From positions 1-49,197 of the forward strand of contig CAMLRZ010000007.1 of the NCBI GenBank assembly GCA_946482575.1: a stretch of DNA of 49,197 bases. Direction: 5' to 3'. Source of the DNA: an uncultured Candidatus Saccharibacteria bacterium. GTDB lineage: Bacteria > Patescibacteria > Saccharimonadia > Saccharimonadales > UBA4665. How positions within the stretch are numbered: the first letter of the stretch is position 1; every line of letters begins with the position of its first letter. Below are positions 26,211 through 35,293 of this stretch, one piece after another. The translations under genes were made by a program, and so were the position numbers. Under the pieces are notes generated by a model. It was given only the letters and a program-made list of their open reading frames with translations, was not told the origin of the DNA and searched no databases.

Positions 26211-26669
26211 ATGACCGAAGTTAGCTTCGAACTCCCCGCCGGATCCGACTGGACCAGCGAGGAGGCCGCCATCGCCAACGTCACCGGTAGCACCGTGTTC
26301 TACGGGCCGCAGGCTCCGCTCACTCTCGCTCCGGACACGGTGGTGTACAAGCACACCGTCCAGATCCAACTGCTGTCGCACGCCGCTCACGAGTGGCCGG
26401 CCGCCATGGACCTCCTGGAGCAGATGTGCACCGCCGCCGTCAACCACCCCTGGACGGGCGCCCTGAAGTTCCTCTGCTACGTGAGTCGCGACACCCGCAA
26501 GGGCGTCATCATCACGGAGGAGATCATCTTCGACGCCCCGGACGGCATCTCCACCCTCAAGGCCATGGCCGAGCACGTCAACTTCGTCAAGTGGCTCACC
26601 GAGGGTGACGAGAACGGCCGCGCCACGTGGACGGTGTCCGACACTCCTGTCCCGGCGTTCTTCGCCTGA
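26211..26669 (+). CDS. Hypothetical soluble protein, high-GC gene
   Basis: A 152-aa protein beginning MTEVSFELPAGSDWTSEEAA, with no membrane segment. The ATG at 26211 follows a GAGG site and is preferred to an upstream in-frame ATG at 26145, which would add 22 unlikely residues. Nearly all third positions are G or C, unlike trhO before and the kinase-like gene after. Central helices contain HAAHEWPAAMDLLEQMCTAA. It has its own promoter, an 80-nt leader and a 3' hairpin, the same plan as the 383-aa gene. Family not recognised. Confidence 0.78.
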   Translation: MTEVSFELPAGSDWTSEEAAIANVTGSTVFYGPQAPLTLAPDTVVYKHTVQIQLLSHAAHEWPAAMDLLEQMCTAAVNHPWTGALKFLCYVSRDTRKGVIITEEIIFDAPDGISTLKAMAEHVNFVKWLTEGDENGRATWTVSDTPVPAFFA

Positions 26670-26709
26670 CCTGCCATCCGCTCACCTCACCCCCCACTCG
26701 ATGTACCCG

Positions 26710-26747
26710 CTGGTGCGCCGTCAATCAACACAACCGACGCGCACCAG
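26710..26747 (+). terminator. Hairpin after the 152-aa high-GC gene
   Basis: CTGGTGCGC (26710-26718) pairs perfectly with GCGCACCAG (26739-26747) around a 20-nt loop. CGTC and GACG can extend pairing in an alternative register. No U-run follows. Confidence 0.55.
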
Positions 26748-26834
26748 CACCTCCCCGAGCCTTTGAAATTCAAAGTCCCAGGCAGGTAAAAAACCGCAAG
26801 CTGCTATACTAAAAGCAGTTCACCTAAAACACAC

Positions 26835-27371
26835 ATGAAACTACTCTTTTTATATGGTCCGCCCGCCGTGGGCAAACACACCGTTGGCATGGAACTTGCC
26901 GAGCGCACCGGTTATAAGCTGTTTCATAATCATATGACAGTGGATATTTCCCGGGTTATTTTTGGTGACGAGCAGAATAATCGTCCGCAAGCATCTGCGC
27001 TTAAGGACAAGTTGCGCCTGGATGTGATTCAAACCGCCGCCCAACAAGATATTGATTTGATTTTTACGCTAGCCTATACGCGAGGTGTGAGTGACCAGTT
27101 TGTGTATAACGTGGTCAAAACGGTGACCGACAACAAGGGTTGTGTGTGTTTTGTGCAGCTGCACGCGCCACGCATGGTGTTGAATGATCGCATTGGAAAT
27201 ACGTCCCGCCATTTGCTTGGTAAGCCATCGACTCCTGACCGTCTGGCTGAAAAGTTTGCTCGTGGCGGACTGGATTTGCCCGTACTGTTTACCAATAATC
27301 TGCGTCTTGACACGTCAGTACTTAGCCCGCAAGAAGCCGCAGGGCACGTAATTGCGCATTTTCATCTATAA
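26835..27371 (+). CDS. P-loop kinase-like protein
   Basis: A 178-aa protein of the shikimate/gluconate-kinase-like AAA_33 group. Walker A is FLYGPPAVGKHT; a His replaces the usual Ser/Thr directly after the Lys, with Thr following, so nucleotide binding should survive but may be altered. A strand-helix pattern follows (DLIFTLAYTRG, CVCFVQLHAPRMVLNDRIGN with the Arg-rich lid). Substrate unknown. A TATACT box lies near 26812. The stop codon overlaps the uvrC -10 box. Confidence 0.78.
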   Translation: MKLLFLYGPPAVGKHTVGMELAERTGYKLFHNHMTVDISRVIFGDEQNNRPQASALKDKLRLDVIQTAAQQDIDLIFTLAYTRGVSDQFVYNVVKTVTDNKGCVCFVQLHAPRMVLNDRIGNTSRHLLGKPSTPDRLAEKFARGGLDLPVLFTNNLRLDTSVLSPQEAAGHVIAHFHL

Positions 27372-27372
27372 T
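27367..27372 (+). promoter_or_regulatory. -10 box (TATAAT) predicting leaderless uvrC mRNA
   Basis: TATAAT overlaps the stop codon of the preceding gene and ends 7 nt before the uvrC ATG. Confidence 0.6.
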
Positions 27373-27379
27373 ATACGGT

Positions 27380-28867
27380 ATGACAGATGCTCTTACTGCC
27401 AAATTAAAAACGCTACCAAATCAGCCCGGCGTGTATTTTCACAAAGATGCCAGCGGTGACATTATTTATATTGGTAAGGCAGCGATCTTAAAAAATAGAG
27501 TGCGCCAGTATTTTCAAAAGTCACGTCGCCGTGACCCCAAAACCGAGGCGCTGATCGCGGAAATTATTGATACCGATTGGGTGACGGTAGAAAGTGAGCT
27601 GGATGCTCTCTTTTTGGAGGCGGAGCTCGTTCGCCGCTATATGCCACGTTACAACATCTTGCTGCGCGATGATAAAAGCAGCACCTATGTACGTATTAAT
27701 TATGACGATCCATATCCATCCATTAGCTTTACGCGGCAACCGCTGGACGATAAAGCGCAGTATTTTGGACCCTTCTTTAATGGCGGCGAGGTTAAGCGGG
27801 CGCTTCGTTATCTGCGCCGGGTGTTTCCCTATTCTACGCATACCGGAGTTATCCCTAAGCGTGCTTGTTTGCAATATCATTTGGGCCTTTGTCCCGGCAT
27901 TGAAGAGCATAAGACTCCGCTTAACGAATATCGGGCTAATTTGCGCAAGCTGATGCAGTTTTTGCGCGGTGAACGTGAAAAAGTGGTGGAAAAAATGCAG
28001 TCCGACATGCAAAAAGCTGCCAAAAAACAAGATTTTGAGAAAGCAGCCGAATTGCGAAATCAGTACTACGCGCTGAAAGCTCTCAGTAAGCAGATTGTAT
28101 TTTCGGACAAAGAGTTTCTGGACATCAGCAAAGATCGAGGTTTGCAGGGCCTGGCTGACTTGTTGGGCTTACAGCGCGAGCCACGACGTATCGAAGGGTA
28201 TGACATCAGTCATATGCAGGGAACAGATAACGTGGCAAGTATGGTGGTGTTCACCAATGGTATTCCGGACAAGGCAAATTACCGGAAATTTAAAATGCGG
28301 ATCCCCGGCAACAACGATTTTGCGCACATGCACGAAGCAATTACTCGCCGGTGCAGTGAGAAGAATATAAAGGCCTGGGGATTACCCGACTTATTCTTGA
28401 TCGACGGTGGAAAAGGGCAGGTCGCAGCTGCAATTAGGGCACGTGATGAGTTGGGTATTGCTCGCCCAATGGTGGGATTGGCCAAGCGCGAAGAAGAAAT
28501 TGTGGTTCATCTGGAAAAATCCCAAGTCAACGTGTCCAAAATAGAACTGCACAAGCAACACGCCATTGTGCATGAAAGCGATGACTTTTTGATGATCTTG
28601 CTGCCCAAAGATTCAGACATCGTAAAGCTATTGCAGCGCGTTCGTGACGAATCACACCGCTTTGCCGTTAGTTATCACTCTGTGCTCAAAGGAAAACGCC
28701 AAACGGCCAGCGTGCTGGATGATATTCCTGGCGTAGGTCCTGTAACCCGCAAAAAACTTATCCGAACATTTGGTAGCTTGCAAGGAGTGAAGGCCGCCCC
28801 TCAGGCTGAATTAGACGCTTTGGTAGGCGAAAAACTGGCAATGCGTATTCGTGCGAACCTTGGTTAG
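27380..28867 (+). CDS. uvrC: UvrABC system protein C (short form)
   Basis: A 495-aa excision endonuclease, shorter than the roughly 600 aa of E. coli. The GIY-YIG domain (3' incision) is at 13-95 (PGVYFHKDASGDIIYIGKA). A Cys-containing insert and UVR motif (EKMQSDMQKAAKKQDFEKAA) follow, then the RNase H-like 5' nuclease (EGYDISHMQGTDNVASMVVF, LFLIDGGKGQV, HESDDFL). One helix-hairpin-helix end (LDDIPGVGPVTRKKLIRTFG) is visible. All catalytic regions are present; the shortening is spread over linkers and the HhH region. Confidence 0.96.
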   Translation: MTDALTAKLKTLPNQPGVYFHKDASGDIIYIGKAAILKNRVRQYFQKSRRRDPKTEALIAEIIDTDWVTVESELDALFLEAELVRRYMPRYNILLRDDKSSTYVRINYDDPYPSISFTRQPLDDKAQYFGPFFNGGEVKRALRYLRRVFPYSTHTGVIPKRACLQYHLGLCPGIEEHKTPLNEYRANLRKLMQFLRGEREKVVEKMQSDMQKAAKKQDFEKAAELRNQYYALKALSKQIVFSDKEFLDISKDRGLQGLADLLGLQREPRRIEGYDISHMQGTDNVASMVVFTNGIPDKANYRKFKMRIPGNNDFAHMHEAITRRCSEKNIKAWGLPDLFLIDGGKGQVAAAIRARDELGIARPMVGLAKREEEIVVHLEKSQVNVSKIELHKQHAIVHESDDFLMILLPKDSDIVKLLQRVRDESHRFAVSYHSVLKGKRQTASVLDDIPGVGPVTRKKLIRTFGSLQGVKAAPQAELDALVGEKLAMRIRANLG

Positions 28868-29364
28868 CTACAAGAAATAACCGCTATTTTAAGTGTCGAG
28901 AGGTTAACCGTGACTACCACCTCTATGGGTGAGGCTGTAAAGGTTTCGTGTACAAGCACGGTTGCCGTTGACGCTGTGTGGGATTTAAGAGAGGCAGTTA
29001 TGGTGTCGGGTATGGCTTGCGCGCAGAACAGCGGGTCGCGTTGAACGCCATTGGTTATTTGGGTGCTCAATGTCTGGTAAAGTTGCTCTTCAAGATAGGG
29101 CTTAATGCTGTCAATCTCGCCCTGATTCGAACTCCTAGACTTTTGTACTTCCGCAAGAGCAACGGTGTAGGCGTTTTGAGCGGTAGCTACTGCTTGCTCA
29201 GGCGTATGGGGCGTCTTTTTTGACTTTACAGGCGCAGAAGCAGAGGTCGCAGTAGGCTCAATTTTGCCAAGGTGGTTCTTGCGCCAATTGGCATAAGTTA
29301 CCCCTAACACCACTGCCAGCAACGTCAGCAGCACTAACACAAGTATTTGTTTTTTGTCGCGCAT
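28864..29364 (-). CDS. Membrane-anchored extracytoplasmic hypothetical protein
   Basis: A 166-aa protein: basic start, one hydrophobic helix (about residues 7-25), a Thr/Ser/Ala-rich linker, then a globular domain from about residue 55. CAQAIPDTITASL and a C-terminal VISCS give two Cys that could form a disulfide outside. The last third (ATVLVHETFTASPIEVVVTVNLSTLKIAV) resembles small beta-rich domains of DUF3828-like proteins, but I would not press that. It converges on uvrC with a 4-bp overlap. Confidence 0.65.
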   Translation of the reverse strand: MRDKKQILVLVLLTLLAVVLGVTYANWRKNHLGKIEPTATSASAPVKSKKTPHTPEQAVATAQNAYTVALAEVQKSRSSNQGEIDSIKPYLEEQLYQTLSTQITNGVQRDPLFCAQAIPDTITASLKSHTASTATVLVHETFTASPIEVVVTVNLSTLKIAVISCS

Positions 29365-29519
29365 GACCGGAGATTACGAAAGGTTCCCTGGAATGTCAAG
29401 CATTGTTGTGTTTTTGTCTTTTTGTTTGACTTTGCAGGCAGCTAAAACTAATCTCTGGACCAGTGCAGCTGTACTAGGATGCGGGTAGTATTCGTCGGAA
29501 TGACGGCACCGCTCCTTGT

Positions 29520-31451
29520 ATGGAAACTTCTACCGAAGGGAAAGTAGTGACTTCTTCGCAAAAGCATCACTTCCGTTGGCTGGCGGTGATACTCGCAGTT
29601 TGCGCCCTGGTGTTTGGGCTGAATGCAACGCCAGCGGCTGGGTCTACCTCAGAAGACTCCAGCATTAGCAAAGCAGTGGCGTGGGCGGAAAACCTGATTG
29701 GTCAAGACAAGTATCAGGGGTACTGCCTGCAATTCGTCCACGATGCCTATGCTGCCGCCGGAAAAGATATAGGTAGCGGCTATGGCAACGCCGTTGGTTA
29801 CTGGGACGGACACCCCTCGCTGCATCATGCGGGCGACACTAACGCACCGGTGGGAGCCCTCGTTTTTTGGGGTGCTAACACCTACAACTCTGATGGGCAC
29901 GTCGCGCTGTCTATTGGAAACGGTGTAGTTGTGTCCAGCTATGAGCGGAGTGTCAAAGCAATTCACACGTTCAAGATAGCGGACCGCAACACAACCTACG
30001 GCGCAAGCTTCCTGGGATGGATGATGCCGCCTGGCACCACAGCTTTGGACAGCTCAACGCACTCCTGGGCCACACCTACCACCAATCTTGCGCTGAACGG
30101 CGATTTTGGTGAGGGCGGGGCGCACTGGACGGTAGCTTCCGGCACGAACTTTGTCACCTACGGCGATCACCAGCGGGGTAGTCAGGCGTATTTTGGCGCG
30201 GCCTCGGGTGTGAAGTATGCATCCACCAACACGGAAAGCGCCAACGGTGGATTCTATCAGGACGTTGGCGGTCTGAACATTCAGCCGAATCAAACGTTCT
30301 GTGCAACTGCCATGGTGCGAAGTTCTGCCGGCACTACTGGGGCCTGGGGTAACATGCAACTGTACCTGCGCGGTGGTGGCGTACTCAACAGCGAAGGTGT
30401 GGGGTTTGGTTCTCTAAAGAGTTCGTGGAGGCAAATAACCGCCTGCGCTGTCGCAACGACTGCCCAAAGCGCCGTGCGCATCCAGTTTTACCCTGGCATT
30501 GGCAGCCCCACTCTGGATATTGATGACGTCGATGTCCATGTGGACCTGTTGGCCAATGGTGGGTTTGGAAGTCGCACAGCGTCATGGAGTGCAACGGCCG
30601 GAAGTAATCTTGCCACCTATGCAGGAGGCCAACTGGGTTCGCAGAGTTACTACGGCAGCGCCTCGGGCGCGCGGTATGCGTCGGCGAACACGGCACAGGC
30701 GGGTGGCGGGTTCTACCAGGATGTGCCACAGCTTCCTGTTGTTAATGACACCTATTGCGTGACGGCAAAGGTGCGCACGTCTAACGGCTTGTCTGGCGCC
30801 TACGGCGTACTGCGAATCTGGCAGCTGGGCGGTGCCTACGCTGATGGCGAAGAGGTAGCCTTTGGCCCACTTGACAGTAACTGGCATGAGATACAGACAT
30901 GCTCAGTTGCTACGAGTGCCGACCATAATCGGCTTCGCGTGCAGTTTTACGTTGGATCTCATGGTCCAACGCTGGACGTAGACGACGTTGATTTGCATAA
31001 GTCGTTGGTCGCCAATGCTGACTTTGGCAGTGGCAGCGCTGCTTGGCAGGTTGCGGCTGGGAGCAACTTTGCGACGTACGCCAGTCAAAGCGCAAATCCG
31101 GCTTTTGCAAGCTACTCAGGCGTTCGTTACGCGAGCACCAATACCAGTCGGGCAGGCGGTGGCATATATCAGGATGTTCCGCTCGCAATTGGCGAGGGGA
31201 TGACCTTTTGTGTATCCGCAAAAGTCCGTACTTCGGCGGGTGCATCCGGTGCCTATGGTGTACTTCGATTGTGGCAGCTGGGCGGCGCATATACCGAAGG
31301 AGAGGAAGTGCAATTTAGCGCCCTGAGTAGCTCGTGGCAACAGATCAGGGCTTGCTCAGTGGCGAATGTGCGCCATACGTCATTGCGTATTCAGTTTTAC
31401 GTGGGTCACCACGGTCCTACGCTGGATATCGACAATGTCGATGTGCACTAA
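29520..31451 (+). CDS. Secreted CHAP-type hydrolase with three C-terminal beta-sandwich-like repeats
   Basis: A 643-aa exported protein. A signal-peptide-like segment (about 20-41, ending ATPAAG) leads to a CHAP/NlpC-type peptidase (50-170) with Cys69 (GYCLQFVHDAY) and His127 (DGHVALSIGNG). Three repeats of about 150 aa then run from about 188 to the C-terminus. Each has the pattern NGxFGxGxxxWxVAxGxNxxTY, ASxxYASTNT, GGFYQDV, FCxxAxVRxS and ends PTLDIDDVDVH. They resemble carbohydrate-binding jelly rolls. The protein probably binds and cuts glycan-rich walls, possibly of the host cell in an epibiont lifestyle. A GTG at 29547 behind GAAGGGA is an alternative start. Its GC is above that of neighbouring genes. 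Confidence 0.82.
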   Translation: METSTEGKVVTSSQKHHFRWLAVILAVCALVFGLNATPAAGSTSEDSSISKAVAWAENLIGQDKYQGYCLQFVHDAYAAAGKDIGSGYGNAVGYWDGHPSLHHAGDTNAPVGALVFWGANTYNSDGHVALSIGNGVVVSSYERSVKAIHTFKIADRNTTYGASFLGWMMPPGTTALDSSTHSWATPTTNLALNGDFGEGGAHWTVASGTNFVTYGDHQRGSQAYFGAASGVKYASTNTESANGGFYQDVGGLNIQPNQTFCATAMVRSSAGTTGAWGNMQLYLRGGGVLNSEGVGFGSLKSSWRQITACAVATTAQSAVRIQFYPGIGSPTLDIDDVDVHVDLLANGGFGSRTASWSATAGSNLATYAGGQLGSQSYYGSASGARYASANTAQAGGGFYQDVPQLPVVNDTYCVTAKVRTSNGLSGAYGVLRIWQLGGAYADGEEVAFGPLDSNWHEIQTCSVATSADHNRLRVQFYVGSHGPTLDVDDVDLHKSLVANADFGSGSAAWQVAAGSNFATYASQSANPAFASYSGVRYASTNTSRAGGGIYQDVPLAIGEGMTFCVSAKVRTSAGASGAYGVLRLWQLGGAYTEGEEVQFSALSSSWQQIRACSVANVRHTSLRIQFYVGHHGPTLDIDNVDVH

Positions 31452-31463
31452 CATACAGGAGCT

Positions 31464-31484
31464 GACAAGCTACGCCAGCTTGTC
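31464..31484 (+). terminator. Hairpin after the CHAP-repeat gene
   Basis: GACAAGCT-ACGCC-AGCTTGTC is a perfect 8-bp hairpin 12 nt after the stop. It lacks a proper U-run, so it may only slow or protect the 3' end. Confidence 0.5.
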
Positions 31485-31581
31485 TGTGTGCGACAGTGTT
31501 CCGGGCTCAACTCCGTTGAATACTGTCGCACCACTTACAAAGAGTTTTGTTCGGCGCGTTTGAACATGATAAGGTAGTAAC

Positions 31582-32814
31582 ATGTTTACAAGCGATTTTT
31601 TTGCGGGTAACCGCGAGCGGCTGCGTCAGCTTTTTACCGGCACCGCTCCTATCGTATTGACCGCTAACGGCTCACTTCAACGAGCAAGTGATGAGGCGTA
31701 CCCATTCCAGCAAGACGCTAACTTTTGGTACCTTACAGGCATAAACGAGCCTGGATATATACTGGTTATTGATAAGGACAAAGAGTATCTTATTGCCCCC
31801 GAGCGCAGCCATGTACAGGAAACGTTTGATGGCGCCATTTCCACCGAGGATGTCGCTCAGCGATCAGGAATCGCCACCATTGTGTCGTACAAAGAAGGTT
31901 GGCACCGTTTGGAAAATCGCCTTAGAAAAGTGCAGCATGTGGCGACACTTGCCGCACCTGCGTCGTACATCGACGTGTGGGGCATGCATACTAACCCTGC
32001 CCGAGCGGTATTGGTCAAGCAACTGCGGGCAATCAACGCAGACGTGGAGCTGCTTGATTTGCGCACTCATTTGGCGCGCATGCGTATGATAAAGCAGCCC
32101 CAGGAGCTGGCGGCGCTCCAACAGGCTATTGATATTACCATCGACACCCTCAAAGAGGTTACTCGGCCGAGCCATCTGGCAAAATATGCCTACGAATATG
32201 AAATTGAGGCCGATATTACACGCGGTTTTCGTCGTCAGGGAGCCACAGGTTTGGCCGGCCATGCCTTTACGCCAATTGTAGCCGGAGGCAAGCGCGCCTG
32301 TACGATGCATCACGTGGCAAATGATGGAGCTTTGGCTAGTGACGAGCTGATTGTACTAGATGTAGGAGCCGATTTCTCCCAATATTCTGCCGACATTACG
32401 CGTACAGTAATTAGTGGTACACCAACTCGTCGCCAACGAACCGTGCACGAAGCGGTGTTGGCGGTGCAAGAGCACGCATTTTCTTTGCTTAAGCCTGGAG
32501 TCATGTTGCGTGAATATGAAGAAGCAGTCGTAGCTTTTATGGGCGAAAAGCTGCGCGAGCTCGGTCTTATTAAATCCATCACAGAAGAGAGCGTTCGCGA
32601 ATTCTTTCCTCATGCCACGTCGCATTTCCTTGGCCTTAACACACATGACGCCGGGGACTATGATCGACCGCTAGAAGCGGGCGTGGTGATGACGGTTGAG
32701 CCGGGAATCTACATTCAGGATGAAGGCATTGGTGTGCGAATTGAAGACGATATCCTGATTACCGAAGACGGCATTCGTATACTAACTGACAGATTACCGC
32801 GGCATTTGCCGTAA
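31582..32814 (+). CDS. pepP: Xaa-Pro aminopeptidase (M24B)
   Basis: A 410-aa metallopeptidase that removes N-terminal residues before proline. The N-terminal AMP_N domain (ANGSLQRASDEAYPFQQDANFWYLTGI) leads to the pita-bread catalytic domain. The five metal ligands are visible: Asp in LDVGADF, Asp in SADITRT, His in HATSHFLGLNTHD, Glu in MTVEPGIY and Glu in GVRIEDD. It would help a parasitic cell use host peptides. Confidence 0.95.
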   Translation: MFTSDFFAGNRERLRQLFTGTAPIVLTANGSLQRASDEAYPFQQDANFWYLTGINEPGYILVIDKDKEYLIAPERSHVQETFDGAISTEDVAQRSGIATIVSYKEGWHRLENRLRKVQHVATLAAPASYIDVWGMHTNPARAVLVKQLRAINADVELLDLRTHLARMRMIKQPQELAALQQAIDITIDTLKEVTRPSHLAKYAYEYEIEADITRGFRRQGATGLAGHAFTPIVAGGKRACTMHHVANDGALASDELIVLDVGADFSQYSADITRTVISGTPTRRQRTVHEAVLAVQEHAFSLLKPGVMLREYEEAVVAFMGEKLRELGLIKSITEESVREFFPHATSHFLGLNTHDAGDYDRPLEAGVVMTVEPGIYIQDEGIGVRIEDDILITEDGIRILTDRLPRHLP

Positions 32815-32856
32815 CTGTTTTTTGAGGGTAAACATGCTACAATGAAGTCTAGTACT

Positions 32857-33231
32857 ATGAAAAACCAAAGTTTTATTTATAGATTTTTGGTGCGCTGGCT
32901 GGTGTGTAGTTTGGGATTGTGGATCTCGGCTGCATTTCTGGGGTCGCATATAACCTATAACGGTAGTCTGGGCGTCATAATTTGGGCAGGATTTTTCCTG
33001 GCAATTATTAACGCGATCCTCAAGCCGATCCTCGTAATTTTTTCACTGCCTGCAATTCTGCTGACTCTGGGATTATTTATGGTAATCATCAACGGGTTTA
33101 CCGTATATCTGGTGAGCCACATCTATACATCCCTGCAGGTGACTAGTTTTTGGTCGGCAGTACTTGCTGGTATGATCATTGGCTTGGTAAACTACTTAGT
33201 AACAGCAATTTTGGAGAACCGGGAATCATGA
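32857..33231 (+). CDS. Phage holin family 4 / YvlD-like membrane protein
   Basis: A 124-aa protein of about four helices matching the Phage_holin_4_2 family (FLVRWLVCSLGLWISAAFLG, AIINAILKPILVIFSLPAILLTLGLFMVIINGFTVYLVS). Despite the name it is a common chromosomal gene, not a lysis gene. TACAAT at 32838-32843 overlaps an earlier ATG (32842), so I start at 32857. It overlaps secG by ATGA. Confidence 0.85.
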   Translation: MKNQSFIYRFLVRWLVCSLGLWISAAFLGSHITYNGSLGVIIWAGFFLAIINAILKPILVIFSLPAILLTLGLFMVIINGFTVYLVSHIYTSLQVTSFWSAVLAGMIIGLVNYLVTAILENRES

Positions 33232-33443
33232 ACATTTTTAACTACATAACAACTGGCTCGATGCTGCTACTGACACTGCTTATTTTGGTACAGACTCGTG
33301 GCGCGTCATTGGGCGCGGGCTTGGGTGGCGGTGGCGAAGTGAACACTGTTCGTCGTGGCACTGACAAAACCATTTTTCAGATTACAATTGTTACCGCACT
33401 GATCTTCGCTGGATCACTAATCCTTGGAATCATAATTACCTAA
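33228..33443 (+). CDS. secG: Preprotein translocase subunit SecG
   Basis: A 71-aa two-helix protein. Helix 1 (MNIFNYITTGSMLLLTLLILVQTR) ends in the family's LVQ.R, followed by the Gly-rich loop GASLGAGLGGGGEVNTVRRGTDK and helix 2. It assists SecYEG in protein export. The ATG overlaps the preceding stop (ATGA), so translation is coupled. Confidence 0.93.
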   Translation: MNIFNYITTGSMLLLTLLILVQTRGASLGAGLGGGGEVNTVRRGTDKTIFQITIVTALIFAGSLILGIIIT

Positions 33444-33462
33444 ACGGAGGACGTTGCCAGGT

Positions 33463-35244
33463 ATGGTGAGCCGTGCTTTTAAACTGAGGGTGCGCCGACG
33501 CGTCCGTTTGCGCCAGCGTCAAGTTGAAGCGTTTGGACTGCAGGCCGAAGAGCAATTGGAATATAACTTATTCCGTCGTCTCGGTCGGTTTCGTGACGTT
33601 CGCCGGTTTATTCTTACCTGGGTTCTGCTGATCGTACTGCTTGGCGGATGTATTATTGCTCAATCTCGGGCACTGAACGGCTATTATAAGGTTCCTCAGC
33701 CGGCAGCTGGTGGCACCCTAAACGAGGGCATCATAGGCTCTTTTACAAATGCTAATCCGGTGTACGCCACGTCGGCGGTAGATCTGGCAGTTTCTCGACT
33801 TATTTTTGCTGGCCTTTATAAATACGACAATAACAATCAATTAGTGGGTGATTTGGCGAGTGGCCCGTGGTCCATGGATAGCGCTGGCACCACATACACG
33901 GTGCAGCTACGCCCTGATCTGACATGGCAAGACGGCAAACCGCTGACGGCCAAAGATGTTGCCTTCACTTTTCATGTGATCCAGAACGCTGACGCACAAT
34001 CGCCATTCAATGCTGCGTGGCAAGGGGTAACCGTGACGGCCGTAAACGATACTACCGTAACATTTACATTGCCCGATCCACTTGCATCGTTCCCGTATTC
34101 GTTAACGATGGGTATTATCCCGCAACATATTTTAGCTGACACCAGCATGGGCGAAATGCGTACCGCTACGTTTAACACCGCCACGCCAGTAGGCGCCGGG
34201 CCGTTCTCGTGGAGCGCTATTGAGGTAGCCGGTAATAACCAGGTGCGTATCGCCCTAGCGCCATTCCAGAAGTACCACGGTGGCGCACCTAAGCTGAGCA
34301 GTTTTGTGGTGCACACATTCCGTGACCAAGCCGGCATGATTGCTAGCTTTAAGGATCAGGAGATCAACGCGATGTCTGGATTGAGCCAATTGCCCGCCGA
34401 TGTTAAAAATGCACGCTCATACAATATGCCGCTCACTGCTGCCGTTATGACCTTCTTTAAGACAAGCGAAGGGGTCTTGTCGGATGCGCTGGTGCGCCGG
34501 GCATTAGTGCAGGGAACAGATACAAACGCTATTATTTCGTCACTTGGATATCCAGCTCGTGTTGTCCGCGAGCCGCTTTTGCAGGGGCAAGCGGGATTCG
34601 ATCCGGCATATTATCAGGATAGCTACAGCCAGGCTGCGGCCGTCCAGAAGTTAGAGGCAGGCGGCTGGAAGCTGGGCTCAGATGGCGTACGGTACAAAAA
34701 TAAACAGCCGCTCAGCTTTAGCTTGTACGCCGAAGACACTAGTGAATATGCTAAAGTTGCTCGACAACTGCAAAAACAATGGCAAGCGCTAGGCGTTAAA
34801 CTCGACTTGCAGCTGCAGGACACAGACGATTTTCAGAGCACGCTAACATTCCATAGTTACGATGCCTTGCTGTATGGCATTTCCATTGGTAAAGATCCAG
34901 ACGTGTATGCTTATTGGAGTAGTGCCCAGGCAGATGTGCGCGCCGCCAGTCGTTTGAATTTCTCTGAATACCAATCAGCTGCCGCGGACTCTTCATTGGA
35001 AGCTGGTCGAACACGTGGCGACCCAGCACTGCGCGCCGTTAAGTACAAAGGCTTCTTGCAGGCCTGGCAAAAAGACGCACCAGCATTGGGGCTGTATCAG
35101 CCACGCTATCTGTATGTGTCACGAAGTCCTATTTTTAACCTTCAAGAGCACTACCTAAATACTGCCGCCGATATTTATGGCAATGTAAACGAGTGGATGG
35201 TCCGTCAGGTGGCCGTGCCGCAAACATCGGTAAGCGACGAATAG
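33463..35244 (+). CDS. ABC-type oligopeptide-binding protein (SBP family 5)
   Basis: About 593 aa. An unusual basic N-terminal segment of about 47 residues (rich in Arg, RVRRRVRLRQRQ) precedes a transmembrane helix ending LLGGC, which could be read as a lipobox but more likely is a plain anchor. The extracytoplasmic part is a family 5 solute-binding protein: GGTLNEGIIGSFTNANPVYA, a typical YTVQLRPDLTWQDGKPLTAKDVAFTF, and GVRYKNKQPLSFSLY. No permease or ATPase gene is adjacent, so its partner is elsewhere. GGAGG at 33446 lies 12 nt before this ATG; a TTG at 33454 is too close to it. Confidence 0.88.
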   Translation: MVSRAFKLRVRRRVRLRQRQVEAFGLQAEEQLEYNLFRRLGRFRDVRRFILTWVLLIVLLGGCIIAQSRALNGYYKVPQPAAGGTLNEGIIGSFTNANPVYATSAVDLAVSRLIFAGLYKYDNNNQLVGDLASGPWSMDSAGTTYTVQLRPDLTWQDGKPLTAKDVAFTFHVIQNADAQSPFNAAWQGVTVTAVNDTTVTFTLPDPLASFPYSLTMGIIPQHILADTSMGEMRTATFNTATPVGAGPFSWSAIEVAGNNQVRIALAPFQKYHGGAPKLSSFVVHTFRDQAGMIASFKDQEINAMSGLSQLPADVKNARSYNMPLTAAVMTFFKTSEGVLSDALVRRALVQGTDTNAIISSLGYPARVVREPLLQGQAGFDPAYYQDSYSQAAAVQKLEAGGWKLGSDGVRYKNKQPLSFSLYAEDTSEYAKVARQLQKQWQALGVKLDLQLQDTDDFQSTLTFHSYDALLYGISIGKDPDVYAYWSSAQADVRAASRLNFSEYQSAAADSSLEAGRTRGDPALRAVKYKGFLQAWQKDAPALGLYQPRYLYVSRSPIFNLQEHYLNTAADIYGNVNEWMVRQVAVPQTSVSDE

Positions 35245-35293
35245 GCTTGCTTCGAGTGGGCAGTTGTTGTACAATTACCTCTGTTACGTTTAC

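Noticed and set aside
32857..33231. Phage lysis holin
   Set aside because: The family name is historical; the gene overlaps secG and follows pepP with no phage genes nearby.
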